Positions 17,887 to 27,488 of a stretch of 64,000 nucleotides of DNA are shown one piece after another. The notes under the pieces were generated by a model. That model had not been told where the DNA came from. It was given only the letters and a program-made list of their open reading frames with translations, and ran no database searches. The translations under genes were made by a program, and so were the position numbers. Numbering within the stretch: position 1 is the stretch's first letter; the number at the start of each line of letters is the position of its first letter. Origin of the DNA: Streptomyces rapamycinicus NRRL 5491 (lineage in GTDB: Bacteria > Actinomycetota > Actinomycetes > Streptomycetales > Streptomycetaceae); contig NZ_CP085193.1 in assembly GCF_024298965.1 (NCBI RefSeq), positions 744,001 through 808,000 on the forward strand, in the 5' to 3' direction.

Positions 17887-18501
17887 ACGACGCCGGATTC
17901 CTTGAGGATTTCCATACGGTCGAGGCGGCCACGTTCCCTCCCAGTATGAGCAGTTCGCCGCGCGGACGCGTGTAGCCCCGGCTCGGGAGGCGGCATGTGC
18001 CGGTCCGACCCGAATCATGCTGACTGACGCCGTGGCCAGCGCGTTGGTGGAGGTGGCTCGGCGACTTCCTCCCGCGGCGCCACCAGTCCGGGCTGGTGTG
18101 CCTCGCGGCGGGTGTCCGACTGCTCTCCGCGGCCGCCCAGTTCGTCACCACCGGCCGGCGCGGGATTCTCCGCCTTGCCCACCACTGGCCCTGGAGCTCA
18201 GACCGCGAAAGGGCCCACCGACTCCGTCCGCGGACCCTCACGAATGACTTGTCGGTCGCATAGACGAACATCCGGCGTTGTGTGACGGCAAGCGAGTCAT
18301 CCCCCGCGTCGAAGCGGCCCACGGTCAGGTTGCCCCCCGGTGGCGCCGGGAAACGGTGCCACCCGGTGGAAAACGCTCGACAGGTCGATGGGAACGATCA
18401 GCTACGAATTCAGCCGCTTCCGGGTCGTCGCTGGATTCTCACCGGCCCGCCCAGGCGGCTTCATCAGTGGGGCCTCGCGCACGCCAGGCCCCACGACGGG
18501 T
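17887..18501. other. Long intergenic stretch without a recognisable gene
   Basis: Frames on both strands are open but show no conserved motif, plausible start with ribosome-binding site, or known family. It may be decayed DNA like its left neighbourhood. Confidence 0.5.
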
Positions 18502-19434
18502 TCAGACGGTGAGGACGAGCTTGCCCCGGAGGTGGCCGCCGTCGAGCAGCCGGTGCGCGTCGGCGACGCGCTCGAACGGGAACGTCTCCCGCACATGGAC
18601 CCGGAGCCTGCCCTGTTCGACGAGTTCGACGAGACCTCGCAGGGCGACCGGATCGGGATCGACCGCGATGCCGCTGAAGCGCATACCGGCCGCCTCGTAC
18701 TTGGCGGCGAGCCCCGAATCCTCCTCGGCGACCGCCGTCACCAGGTGACCGCCCGGTCGGAGCACGTCGAGCGACCGCTCGGCGGTGTCGCCCCCGATCG
18801 TGTCGAGCACGACGTCGATGTCGCGGACCGCCCCGGTGAAGTCGACCGCCGTGTAGTCGATCACCTCGTCGGCGCCGAATCCCTCCACGAACTTCCGCTT
18901 GCTCCCGCTGGCCGTCGCGATCACATGCGCGCCGAGCGCTTTCGCGATCTGGATCGCGACATGGCCGACCCCGCCACCACCGCCGTGGACCAGGACGCGG
19001 TCGCCCTCACTCACACCGCCGAGGTCGACGAGGCCCTGCCACGCCGTCAGCCCGACGACCGGCAGCGCCGACGCCTCGACGTGCGAGAGCGACGCGGGCT
19101 TGCGTACCAGGTGCAACGCCGGCGCCGACACGAACTCGGCGTACGCGCTCGCCGCCCGTGGGAACAACGGCATCCCGAACACCTCGTCACCGGGCCTGAA
19201 CCGCCACGTCAGCGACCCCTCCTCGACCACGCCACTGATGTCCCAGCCGAGGACGAACGGCGGCCGGCCGAGCATCGGGGGAAACTCGCCGGCACGCAGG
19301 AGCGCCTCCAGCGGGTTCAGCCCGATCGCCTTGACGCGGACGAGAACCTCGGTCGGGAGGGGCTGGGGCTCGGGCGCGTCCACGATGGTGAGCACCTCGG
19401 GACCGCCGAGCCTCTGCTGGGTGATGACTCGCAT
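18502..19434 (-). CDS. NADPH-dependent oxidoreductase of the zinc-free MDR family
   Basis: 310 aa from ATG 19434 (MRVITQQRLGGPEVLTI). The longer open frame runs into the promoter and the divergent HxlR gene. It has a GroES-like domain followed by a Rossmann domain (VLVHGGGGGVGHVAIQIAKA). Zinc ligands are absent, which fits quinone or enone reduction. It is divergent from an HxlR regulator across a 91-base gap with a pair of AGGTACCT palindromes, the standard arrangement for HxlR-controlled aldehyde or quinone detoxification genes. Confidence 0.9.
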   Translation of the reverse strand: MRVITQQRLGGPEVLTIVDAPEPQPLPTEVLVRVKAIGLNPLEALLRAGEFPPMLGRPPFVLGWDISGVVEEGSLTWRFRPGDEVFGMPLFPRAASAYAEFVSAPALHLVRKPASLSHVEASALPVVGLTAWQGLVDLGGVSEGDRVLVHGGGGGVGHVAIQIAKALGAHVIATASGSKRKFVEGFGADEVIDYTAVDFTGAVRDIDVVLDTIGGDTAERSLDVLRPGGHLVTAVAEEDSGLAAKYEAAGMRFSGIAVDPDPVALRGLVELVEQGRLRVHVRETFPFERVADAHRLLDGGHLRGKLVLTV

Positions 19435-19494
19435 GACTCTCCTGTGCTTTGGAAGGGGGAGAGAAACCAGGCTAGGTTTCCGATAGGAACCAGC

Positions 19495-19517
19495 AGGTAC
19501 CTCTGGCACAGGTACCT
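19495..19517. promoter_or_regulatory. Paired AGGTACCT half-sites between HxlR and oxidoreductase genes
   Basis: The 8-bp palindrome AGGTACCT occurs at 19495-19502 and 19510-19517, a 15-base period, ending 8 bases before the HxlR start codon. Placement suggests an HxlR dimer site that shuts off both divergent genes. Confidence 0.6.
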
Positions 19518-19525
19518 TTGGCGCC

Positions 19526-19912
19526 ATGAGCGGTTTCGGTCCTGGTGGTCCCTTTCTCGCCGACTGTCCGGGGCGTATGGCGATCGAGCTGCTCGCCGAC
19601 AAGTGGGCGGCGGTCGTGCTCTACGGCCTCAGCAGGGGCCCGGTGCGCCATGGCGAGCTGATCGAGCTGATCGGCGGCATCTCCCGCAAGATGCTCACCC
19701 AGACGCTCCGGCGGCTCGAGGCGCACGGACTCATCCGCCGCCACGCCTACGCCGAGGCGCCGCCCCGCGTCGAGTACGAGCTCACCCCGCTCGGGGCGAC
19801 GCTGATCGATCCGATCCACATGCTCACCGAGTGGGCGAGGACGAACGGCGACGCGGTGCTCGACGCGCTCGACTCCGCTCCCGCCGACGTTGTGCCAAGC
19901 CGGGACGGATGA
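19526..19912 (+). CDS. HxlR family transcriptional regulator
   Basis: 128 aa, one winged-helix HxlR domain: CPGRMAIELLADKWAAVVLY, then the recognition helix region GGISRKMLTQTLRRLEAHGL and wing VEYELTPLG. The cysteine at about residue 14 (FLADCPG) sits where redox- or electrophile-sensing HxlR/HypR proteins carry theirs. It is divergent from the MDR oxidoreductase it probably controls. Confidence 0.9.
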   Translation: MSGFGPGGPFLADCPGRMAIELLADKWAAVVLYGLSRGPVRHGELIELIGGISRKMLTQTLRRLEAHGLIRRHAYAEAPPRVEYELTPLGATLIDPIHMLTEWARTNGDAVLDALDSAPADVVPSRDG

Positions 19913-20099
19913 GTACAGGGCGGCCGTGCCATCGGATGGCACCCGGTGCGACCAAGGGCGGGCGCGCCACCGAATGCAGACAGGTGGCGCCGCGGGCAGA
20001 GGTCCCGGCACGCCGTTATCCGCTCCCCGTTTGAGGGAGGTCAGATGCTCGCGGCTTGCTCAGGATGCGTTCAGGTATCCGGTGTCAGAGTCGGGCGCC

Positions 20100-20930
20100 A
20101 TGACCTACGAGACATCTGAGCCCCTGCCGACCTCAGCGGCCGACGGGCCGGTCGCCCGGTCGCGTCACCGGCGACGCTGGAACAAGGTTCCCGAAGTCAT
20201 CCTCTACTTCTGGATCATCAAGGTGCTGTGCACGACGGTCGGTGAGACCGCGGCCGATCTGTTGAGCGAGAAGGCGGGACTCGGCCTGACGGGTGTATCG
20301 GCCCTGATGAGCGCGCTGCTGGCCGTGGTGCTGGTCGTGCAGTTCCGCACCAGCGCCTATCGCGCGGGCGTGTACTGGACGGCCGTCGCCCTGATCAGCG
20401 TCGTCGGCACGCTGATCAGCGACAACCTGACCGACAACATGGGCGTACCGCTGGAGACGAGCACGACGGTGTTCGCGATCATCCTGGCGGTGGTCTTCGC
20501 CATCTGGTACCGGCGGGAGCGGACACTGTCCATCCACAACATCGACTCCACGAGCCGCGAATCCTTCTACTGGCTGGCGGTGCTGTTCACCTTCGCCCTG
20601 GGCACCGCGGCCGGTGATCTGCTCTCGGAGCGGATGAACCTCGGGTACTGGCTGTCCGCGATGCTGTTCGCCCTGGCCATCGCCGCCGTCGCGGTCGCTC
20701 ACTTCGCCCTCGGTCTCGACGCGGTGTGGAGCTTCTGGATCGCGTACATCCTCACCCGCCCGCTCGGCGCCTCCGTCGGCGACTACCTCTCCCAGCCGAC
20801 CGGCGACGGCGGCCTCGGCCTGGGCACGGTCGTGACGAGCGTCCTGTTCCTCGCGGTCATTCTCGGCCTGGTGGTGTTCCTTTCGGTGACGCGCAAGGAC
20901 GTCACCGAACCGGAGCGAGTCGCCCAGTAG
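20100..20930 (+). CDS. COG4705-type multi-pass membrane protein
   Basis: 276 aa from the ATG at 20100; the frame is open further left but not coding. About eight transmembrane helices are arranged as internal repeats, each opening with a variant of KVPEVxxxFWxxKxxxTTxGE followed by DLL (positions near 30, 140 and 205). Function is unknown for this family; a metal- or stress-related role has been suggested for relatives. A second copy follows at 21087. The pair probably forms an operon or functional couple. Confidence 0.8.
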   Translation: MTYETSEPLPTSAADGPVARSRHRRRWNKVPEVILYFWIIKVLCTTVGETAADLLSEKAGLGLTGVSALMSALLAVVLVVQFRTSAYRAGVYWTAVALISVVGTLISDNLTDNMGVPLETSTTVFAIILAVVFAIWYRRERTLSIHNIDSTSRESFYWLAVLFTFALGTAAGDLLSERMNLGYWLSAMLFALAIAAVAVAHFALGLDAVWSFWIAYILTRPLGASVGDYLSQPTGDGGLGLGTVVTSVLFLAVILGLVVFLSVTRKDVTEPERVAQ

Positions 20931-21086
20931 ACGGCCTGAGCCACGGCAGGCGTTCAGGATCCGTTCAGGCCGCGGCTGACAGGGTCGTACACCGCCGCCG
21001 TTCGCGGTCGGCCCATCGCACAAGATCGCCCAAGGGCGCCTGGCCCCTTCGGCGCGGGCGCCGTATCCCCGATCGGACGGGAGCAC

Positions 21087-21979
21087 ATGACATTGGGGAA
21101 GCCAGAAGTCCTCACCGACCTCGACGTCGCGAGTACGAGCACGTCGGTGATGAAGAAACTGCCCGAGGTCACCCTGGCCTTCTGGATCATGAAGATCGCC
21201 GCGACGACGCTGGGTGAGACGGCCGGAGACCTCTTCGCCCAGACCCTGAAGCTCGGCTACTTCCTCACCACGATCGCGCTGTTCCTGCTCTTCGTGGTGA
21301 CCCTCGTCGTCCAGCTCGGGTCCAGCCGCTACAACCCGTTCTTCTACTGGTGATCCTGTCGACCAGCATGGCCGGCACCACCATGTCCGACTTCATGAAC
21401 CGTGACGCCAGCGCCAAGTTCCTCTCAGGCGGCGCCACGTCGCTCGGCTGGGGCCCGCAGGGCCTCGGTCTGGGCTACCCGGTGGGCGCGGCGATCCTGA
21501 TCTCAATCCTGCTGGCGATCTTCCTGGCGTGGAAGGCGAGCGGGATGACGTTCCAGATCCGCGACATCGTCACCTTCCGGGGTGAGGCCCTGTTCTGGTC
21601 GGCCATCCTCGTCTCCAACACGCTCGGCACATCGATGGGAGACTTCCTGTCCGACAGCTCCGGCCTGGGCTACGCGGGTGGCGCGCTCCTGGTCATCGGG
21701 GTGCTGGCCGTCCTCGTCGCGATGATGAAGGTCTCCGTGGTGCCGAACGTGCTGCTGTTCTGGATCGCCTTCGTCCTCACCCGGCCGCTCGGCGCCACCG
21801 CGGGCGACTTCCTCACCAAGCCGGTCGCCAAGGGCGGCCTCGACCTGGGCACGGCGGGCTCGTCGGCTGTCCTGCTGGCCGTCCTGATCGGCCTGATGGC
21901 CTACGCCCACGTGCGAGAGCGCCGGGTCCCGGGCCCGCGGAGCGAGGAGCGGGAGCCGGTCACCCAACGGGCAGGGTGA
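21087..21979 (+). pseudogene. Second COG4705-type membrane protein, split in two at a GTGA overlap
   Basis: The first part (21087-21353) starts MTLGKPEVLTDLDVASTSTS and stops after NPFFYW. The second (21350-21979) continues the homology at once with ILSTSMAGTTMSDFMNRD. Aligned with the neighbour at 20100, one continuous protein is expected, with a few bases lost after YW. The stop TGA overlaps a GTG start (GTGA), the usual form of translational coupling, so the halves might still be made as two chains. The helix pattern is otherwise intact. It could be a pseudogene, a sequencing error or a genuine split gene. The end overlaps the histidine kinase gene by 20 bases. Confidence 0.6.
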
Positions 21980-23351
21980 CGGTGAATCGCGCCCCGGGCG
22001 CGTGCCCGGCGTCGTAGGTCACCTCGCCGCCCGCGGAGCGGGCCAGACGTCGCGCGAGCGGCAGTCCTAGGCCCGCTCCGTGGTGACCGTCGCCGGGGTC
22101 GGCGCGCCGCCCCGGTTGGAAGAGCTCGCCGACGAACGCCTCCGGTACGCCCGGTCCGTCGTCGGTGATGTCGATGACCACGGCGCCGGGTGTGTGCCGC
22201 ACGGACACGGTGGCGGTGGAACGGGCGTAACGGACGGCGTTGGCGAGCAACGGGCTGACTACGCGTTCGAGGAAGGCGGGTGCCACTCCCGCCTCGTGGT
22301 GCCCGCCCTCGGCCGCCACCACGGCTTTCACCCGGCCCGGTGTGTCCAGGCGCTGGGCCATGCGGCGCAGGACGGGTACGACATCGGCCGTGCCGGGGGC
22401 TGTCGAGGTGTCGGTTGCGGTGTCGCGGGCGTCGCGCAGAAGCGTGTCGCAGATGGTCCGCATGGACTGGGCGGCCTCGTCGATCACCTCGTGAGTGGCG
22501 CGGGTCTCCGCGGCCGAGCGGGGCCTGGATCGCCACCAGTCGAGTTCGGCGATGATCCGGGTGAGTGGGGTCCGCATCTCGTGGGACAGTTCCCCCGTCA
22601 GTTGCCGCTCATGACGCAGCACGCCACGTATGCGGTCCAGCAGCGCGTCCAGCGAGGTGCCCAGACGGGCCAGTTCGGCCGGGCCTCCCCCGGTGCTGAA
22701 GCGTTCGTCGGAGGCCACGGCACTCCACTGGGTGGCCTGGTCAGTCATCGTCCGCACCGGGCGCAGGGCCCGGCCGACCGCCAGACGTGTCAGCACGTAG
22801 GCGCAGACGAGCATGACCGCGTCCAGGATCAGCGACCCCCACAGCAGGGTGTCGGCCGAACTCTGGTACGGGGCGAGGTCGAGGGCTGTGACGACGGTGG
22901 CTGTGGCATCTCCACCGGACACGGGCCGGGCGCACAGGCGGACGGACCGTTGGCCCTCGGCGCGGACGGTCGCGCAGCCGGGCGCGCCCCGTGCGGCGAG
23001 CCGGTCGGTGGTCCGGGTCAGGGGGTTGCTCGCCGAGGTGGCGGGCGGCCTTTCCAGCAGGCGCTTCCCGGCGTAGATCCACACGTTTGTGTCCAGCAGC
23101 TGATCGTTGGCGGTCTCCAGGACGCGCACCTGTGGGCCGCTGGTGTCGACGGTCGCGGCGACGGCGGTCGCCCGGGCCCGCAGCTCGTCGTCCGCCTGCT
23201 GCCGCAGGTGTCGTTCCACCGCGGTGTTGAACACGACCGTCAGCGCCGTGATCAGCAGCGCGGCGGTGGTCAGCGCGACGAGCGAGAGTCGTCCGCGCAG
23301 GGTACGGGGCGCCAGCGCGCGGAGCACCGGTCGGTGCCAGGCCGATCTCAT
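21960..23351 (-). CDS. Sensor histidine kinase
   Basis: 463 aa. Helix 1 is near residues 20-45, an extracellular sensor of about 110 residues follows, then a second helix (LLWGSLILDAVMLVCAYVLT), a HAMP linker, H-box ELSHEMRTPLTRI with the phosphorylated histidine, N-box LLANAVRYA, and G-boxes DDGPGVP and GAGLGLPLA. It is the last gene of a PAP2-response regulator-kinase operon; its start overlaps the regulator end (ATGA). The sensor holds a pair of cysteines (GCATVRAEGQRSVRLCA) that may form a disulfide. The ligand is unknown. Confidence 0.93.
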   Translation of the reverse strand: MRSAWHRPVLRALAPRTLRGRLSLVALTTAALLITALTVVFNTAVERHLRQQADDELRARATAVAATVDTSGPQVRVLETANDQLLDTNVWIYAGKRLLERPPATSASNPLTRTTDRLAARGAPGCATVRAEGQRSVRLCARPVSGGDATATVVTALDLAPYQSSADTLLWGSLILDAVMLVCAYVLTRLAVGRALRPVRTMTDQATQWSAVASDERFSTGGGPAELARLGTSLDALLDRIRGVLRHERQLTGELSHEMRTPLTRIIAELDWWRSRPRSAAETRATHEVIDEAAQSMRTICDTLLRDARDTATDTSTAPGTADVVPVLRRMAQRLDTPGRVKAVVAAEGGHHEAGVAPAFLERVVSPLLANAVRYARSTATVSVRHTPGAVVIDITDDGPGVPEAFVGELFQPGRRADPGDGHHGAGLGLPLARRLARSAGGEVTYDAGHAPGARFTVTLPVG

Positions 23352-24010
23352 GACAGGCGGTGCCCGATCCCGCGCGCGGTGGCGATGGTCAGGCCGCTGC
23401 CCGTCTCGCGCAGTTTGCGGCGCAGCCTGCTCAGATACTGATCCAAGGTGTTGTCACTGACCTGTCCGCCTTCGGGCCAGCCCGCCCTGACCAGATCACG
23501 GCGGCGCACCAGGTCCCCGTCCGCGGCGACGAGCGTGGCCAGCAGCCGGAACTCCGTCGGGGACAGGGCGACCCGGGTGCCGTGCACCGTCGCACTGTGC
23601 CGGACCGCGTCCAGGACCAGGCCCCCGATCGAGGCGGCCGGCGGGGGCGCGGCCCGCTTGAGCGCCGCCCGCAGCCGGGCGGCGAGCTCGGCGAGGTGGA
23701 ACGGCTTCGGCAGGTAGTCGTCACCCCCGGCCGAGAAGCCGGACAGCCGGTCGGTGAGGTGGTGCCGTGCGGTCAGGAAGACGACCGGGGCGTGGAACCC
23801 GCCCGCGCGCATGGCCTGGCATACGTCCCGTCCGTCCGCGTCGGGCAGGCCGATGTCCAGGACGACCGCGGCGATGTCGGCGCTGACCAGGCGCAGGGCG
23901 GTGGCGCCGTCGGTGGCCGGGACGGGGTCGAAGTCCTCGTCGTACAGACCGCGACGGAGCACATCACGCAGGGCGTGATCATCCTCGACGATCAGGATTT
24001 TGCGGCGCAT
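23348..24010 (-). CDS. OmpR/PhoB family response regulator
   Basis: 220 aa from ATG 24010. The receiver domain has the acid pair E9/D10, phosphoacceptor D52 in VVLDIGLPD, the switch threonine in VFLTAR and lysine in LPKPF. A C-terminal winged helix follows, with DNTLDQYLSRLRRKL as the recognition helix. It is coupled to the kinase by an ATGA overlap. Likely targets are this operon and membrane or cell-envelope genes, given the PAP2 partner. Confidence 0.94.
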   Translation of the reverse strand: MRRKILIVEDDHALRDVLRRGLYDEDFDPVPATDGATALRLVSADIAAVVLDIGLPDADGRDVCQAMRAGGFHAPVVFLTARHHLTDRLSGFSAGGDDYLPKPFHLAELAARLRAALKRAAPPPAASIGGLVLDAVRHSATVHGTRVALSPTEFRLLATLVAADGDLVRRRDLVRAGWPEGGQVSDNTLDQYLSRLRRKLRETGSGLTIATARGIGHRLS

Positions 24011-24701
24011 GGTCCTCCGGCGCTCTCTCGGCGGTGGGGGCGGTATCGGCGGGGGTGAGGGAGAGGGCCGGCAGCCACCGGCCCGCGGCGTACAGGCACA
24101 CCCCCAGCCAGCCGACGGCGAACAACCAGCCGCCGAGAACGTCCGTGAACCAGTGCACCCCGAGATAGACACGGGTCAGCCCGACCAGCAGACCCCAGCA
24201 GCCGATGACGACCCTGAACGACGTCGCTCCGCGCGGGGCGCGCAGGGTCAGCGCGATCATGAGCAGCCCGGCGGTCAGCGCTCCCGTGGTGGCGTGTCCC
24301 GACGGGAACGCCCAACCGCTCGCGTGCGCCGCCCAGTCGCCCCGCGGGGGACGGGAGCGGTGGACGAGTTCCATCACGCCGTACCGCAGTGCCTGCCCCA
24401 CGCCGAGACAGACGAGGCAGAACACGGCGGCGAGCAGCCGGTTCCGCACGGCTCGTGCCACCAGGAAGCCGGCCAGTGCGGCGAGTACGTACGGGATGGC
24501 GCCGGTCCCGGTGTCAGTCACTCCACGGGCGAAGGTCCGCATCACGTCCGGGCGGTGGCCGACCGACCATCCGAGGGGGCCGTCGTCCAGCCACAACGGA
24601 GCACCGGCGCCGCCCACGACGACCATGGTCAGCACCCCCAGCGCCGCCCACGCGCCCAGAGCGACGCTTCCGGCCAGTCCGGTGGTCTCCCCGCGGTTCA
24701 C
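23979..24701 (-). CDS. PAP2 family membrane phosphatase
   Basis: About 240 aa from the GTG at 24701 (VNRGETTGLAGS); this start has a weak ribosome-binding site, and the frame stays open to 24905. Six transmembrane helices carry the three PAP2 motifs: RSRPPRG, PSGHATTG and TRVYLGVHWFTDVLGG. Such enzymes dephosphorylate lipid phosphates or undecaprenyl pyrophosphate outside the membrane. It leads the two-component operon and overlaps the response regulator start by 32 bases, which suggests a sensory link between lipid-phosphate turnover and the kinase. Confidence 0.88.
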   Translation of the reverse strand: MNRGETTGLAGSVALGAWAALGVLTMVVVGGAGAPLWLDDGPLGWSVGHRPDVMRTFARGVTDTGTGAIPYVLAALAGFLVARAVRNRLLAAVFCLVCLGVGQALRYGVMELVHRSRPPRGDWAAHASGWAFPSGHATTGALTAGLLMIALTLRAPRGATSFRVVIGCWGLLVGLTRVYLGVHWFTDVLGGWLFAVGWLGVCLYAAGRWLPALSLTPADTAPTAERAPEDHAPQNPDRRG

Positions 24702-25345
24702 AAGGCCACCAGCCGTGGTCGCGGTGGGATGGCGATCAGGTACCGGGCCGACGCCTGCGGCCACCGCCGCGCCATGAGCACCGACGCGAAGCCATCGATC
24801 GGCGCTCCGTCGAAGGACGAGGTCATCTACCGGCCTCCTCCGCTTTCGCGTATAGCGGGTGTGGTCATAGGTCTGGGTCCTTTCGCTACGCACGATCGGA
24901 CACACGACCCCGCGTTCTACTACAAGCGTGTAGGTGCTCTACGTTACTGGCAGACGCTCGCGGGGCGAGGATCGTTCCCCACGCACTGCCGATTCGCGCA
25001 GATGACCGGCGGCGGGCATCGTGGTGACGGCGGTGGCTTCTCCGGGTGCTACGGCCGGCCCGCAGACGTCGCCTGCCCACATGACGGTGTCGGCTCGCGA
25101 TCGTACGGTCGATGCCGAAGCGCCTGGAGCCGACCAGGACCCCGCACCGGGCGGAGGCCCTGGGACGGCATCACGGGCCGGGCGTTGTCGAGGATGTCGA
25201 CTGTCCAGGGGCCTTCTCGGAAAGCGATGGCTCCCATCGCAACCAATCGTTGGATCTGGAACCTGGGCGATCCTAGGGTCCCCATAACAGCCACGCCGCC
25301 GTCGCCCAGTTGACAGGCGGATGCTCGGACGAAGGGGACTTCGCC
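24702..25345. other. Divergent intergenic stretch with no recognisable gene
   Basis: It lies between the PAP2 gene and the nitronate monooxygenase remnant. It contains the small inverted repeat CTACAAGCGTGTAG at 24920-24933, a possible regulator site for the two-component operon. Frames on both strands show no family I recognise. Confidence 0.4.
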
Positions 25346-26101
25346 TTGTTGACAACGCGCCTCACCCGCGCCTTCGGTATCGAGCACCCCATCGTGCTCG
25401 CCCCCATGGACCTCGTCTCCGGAGCCCGCCTCGCCACCGCGGTCACCGCCGCGGGCGGCCTCGGCCTGATCGGCGGTGGCTACGGCGACAGCGAATGGCT
25501 GAGGCGGGAGCTCGCCGCCGCGGGCGACGCCCGCGTGGGATGCGGCTTCATCACATGGAGCCTGGCCCGCCGCCCCGATCTGCTCGACATCGCCCTGGAG
25601 TACGAACCCGCCGCACTGATGCTTTCCTTCGGCGACCCGGCCCCGTTCGCCGGCCGGATCCGCACCGCAGCCGTACCACTGCTGTGCCAGGTCCACACCC
25701 TCGACCAGGGCTGCCAGGCCCTCGACGCCGGAGCGGACGTCATCGTCGCACAAGGTGGCGAGGCCGGCGGGCACGGAGCCGGCACCCGGTCGACGTTCTG
25801 CGATGACACCCTGCGAACCAGCGTCTACGACATCGTGTGCCGGTACGACTGGCCCACCGAATTCACCGGACGCCTGCTGCGCAACCAGTTCACCGACCGG
25901 TGACACGGCCAGGAATCGGAACTCAGCACACATCTGACCGTCTCGAAGCAGGACTTCGGCATCGCAAGCATGATCGTCGGCGAGGGCGTGGGCCTGATCC
26001 ACGAGATCCTGCCCGCCGGGGACGTCGTACGCCGCATGGCCCAGGACGCCGCCACGCGGCTCAGCCCGACCACTCCGCAGACCACCTCGATCAGCGGCTG
26101 A
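25346..26101 (+). pseudogene. Nitronate monooxygenase with internal deletion and nonsense codon
   Basis: It starts at TTG 25346 (two adjacent TTG codons) with AAGGGG upstream. The FMN-barrel N-terminus is good (RAFGIEHPIVLAPMDLVSGA, then GGLGLIGGGYGD) and runs to AGGHGAGTRSTF. It then jumps straight to DDTLRTSVYDIV, skipping about 110 residues with the phosphate-binding GG..GRG region. After NQFTDR the normal tryptophan codon is TGA (25901-25903), but the same frame continues with HGQESELS through MIVGEGVGLIHEILPAGDVV to a natural stop at 26101. The gene is dead by two independent lesions. Confidence 0.8.
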
Positions 26102-26156
26102 GGCAGCGCCTGCCCGCCAGAGCCCCGCTGACGAACCACGACGCGTAAGGCCCGGT

Positions 26157-27323
26157 TCACCAGCCGCTGACGCGATTCCAGACGGCTTGGACGGCGGGTG
26201 CGTCCGCCGCTGTCCGGCTGCTGTCGATGACGTGGTAGCCACGGTGCTGTGCGGCGGTGGCGCAGGCGTGGTTGGGCAGGATGCGCAGGCGGGTGCCGAT
26301 GGGCAGGTCGGGCAGGGCGGCGCCGTCGCGGGCGGTGATGGTGCCGTGCTCCTGGCTCGCGGCGCTCATGACCAGGCCGGGGATCGTGCGCCCCGTGAGG
26401 TCGGTGACCAGGCCGTACCCCTGGTCCTTGGGCTGGGCCGCCGTACCGCGGTCGCGGGACATCGCCATCCAGCCGCCGTCGGTGACGATCCAGCCGTACT
26501 CGGGGCGGTGTCCGATGACGGTGACGACGACCGACAGCGCGAGGTCGTCGATCCGGCACACCCCGAGACCGGCCATCACCAGGTCGAAGAACACGTAGTT
26601 TCCGGCGCGCAGTTCGGTGACGCCGGTGAGGTCCTCGGCGGCGTGCGCGGTGGGCGTCGAGCCGACGCTGACGGTCGCGACGGGGAGACCGGCGGCGCGC
26701 AAACTCTCGGCGGCGGCGACGGCGGTGTCGCGTTCGTTCTTCGCCGCCAGCCGCCGCTCATCCGCCGAGTAGGCGAAGTAGGACTCGCCCGCGTGGGTCA
26801 GCACACCGTCCAGACATCCGGCGTCGTGCAGGGTGCGGCCGACGTCGAGGAGTGCGGGGGCGTCGGTCTTGAGGCCGCCGCGGTGGCTGTCGCAGTCGAT
26901 CTCGATCTGCGCGGGAACGCCGATACCGGACCGGCGGGAGGCCTCCGCGACGAAGGCGGCCTGCTCGGGGCTGTCCAGCAGCACGCGGAGGGTGACGCCG
27001 CGGCGCAACAGGGCGAGCACACGGGGCAGTTTGTGCGGGTCGATGCCGACGGCGTAGGTGATGTCGGCGTAGCCGCCGTCGGCGAACGCCTCGGCTTCGG
27101 CGAGCGTCGAGACGGTCACGGGGTTCGGGGCGGCACCGTGCATCAGGGCGGCGACGTCGAGGCTCTTGGCCGTCTTGACGTGCGGCCGCAGAGTGACGCC
27201 GAGGTGGTCGGCCTTGGCGGCGAGTCGGTCGATGTTGCGCAGCGCCTTGTGCACGTCGACCACCGCGAACGGGGTGTCGGGGTCGGCCAGCGTCCCGGCA
27301 GTGGTGGAGGGCGTGGTGGTCAT
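26157..27323 (-). CDS. Metal- and PLP-dependent fold type III lyase (D-threonine aldolase/D-serine dehydratase-like)
   Basis: 388 aa. An N-terminal alanine-racemase-type barrel carries the PLP lysine in RPHVKTAKS; a C-terminal beta domain carries the metal ligands H and C in PNHACATA. This matches the DSD1/D-threonine aldolase/D-threo-3-hydroxyaspartate dehydratase group, which cleave or deaminate D-beta-hydroxy amino acids using PLP plus zinc or manganese. It stands alone, convergent with the nitronate monooxygenase relic and divergent from the DinB-MalY operon. Exact substrate not decidable. Confidence 0.88.
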   Translation of the reverse strand: MTTTPSTTAGTLADPDTPFAVVDVHKALRNIDRLAAKADHLGVTLRPHVKTAKSLDVAALMHGAAPNPVTVSTLAEAEAFADGGYADITYAVGIDPHKLPRVLALLRRGVTLRVLLDSPEQAAFVAEASRRSGIGVPAQIEIDCDSHRGGLKTDAPALLDVGRTLHDAGCLDGVLTHAGESYFAYSADERRLAAKNERDTAVAAAESLRAAGLPVATVSVGSTPTAHAAEDLTGVTELRAGNYVFFDLVMAGLGVCRIDDLALSVVVTVIGHRPEYGWIVTDGGWMAMSRDRGTAAQPKDQGYGLVTDLTGRTIPGLVMSAASQEHGTITARDGAALPDLPIGTRLRILPNHACATAAQHRGYHVIDSSRTAADAPAVQAVWNRVSGW

Positions 27324-27488
27324 GGAGTGACGTCCATCTTCTCGAGTAGGGCCGCGTCCCGCGCTCGCATCAATCGACCGAAATTCTACTTCTAGACAGT
27401 ACCGCTAGATCCAGGTGCCCCGCCACGCCGGAGGGGTCACCTGTCAGTACGGTGATGACTTTCCCCTCTGCATGCGGGCGTCGAGGCG

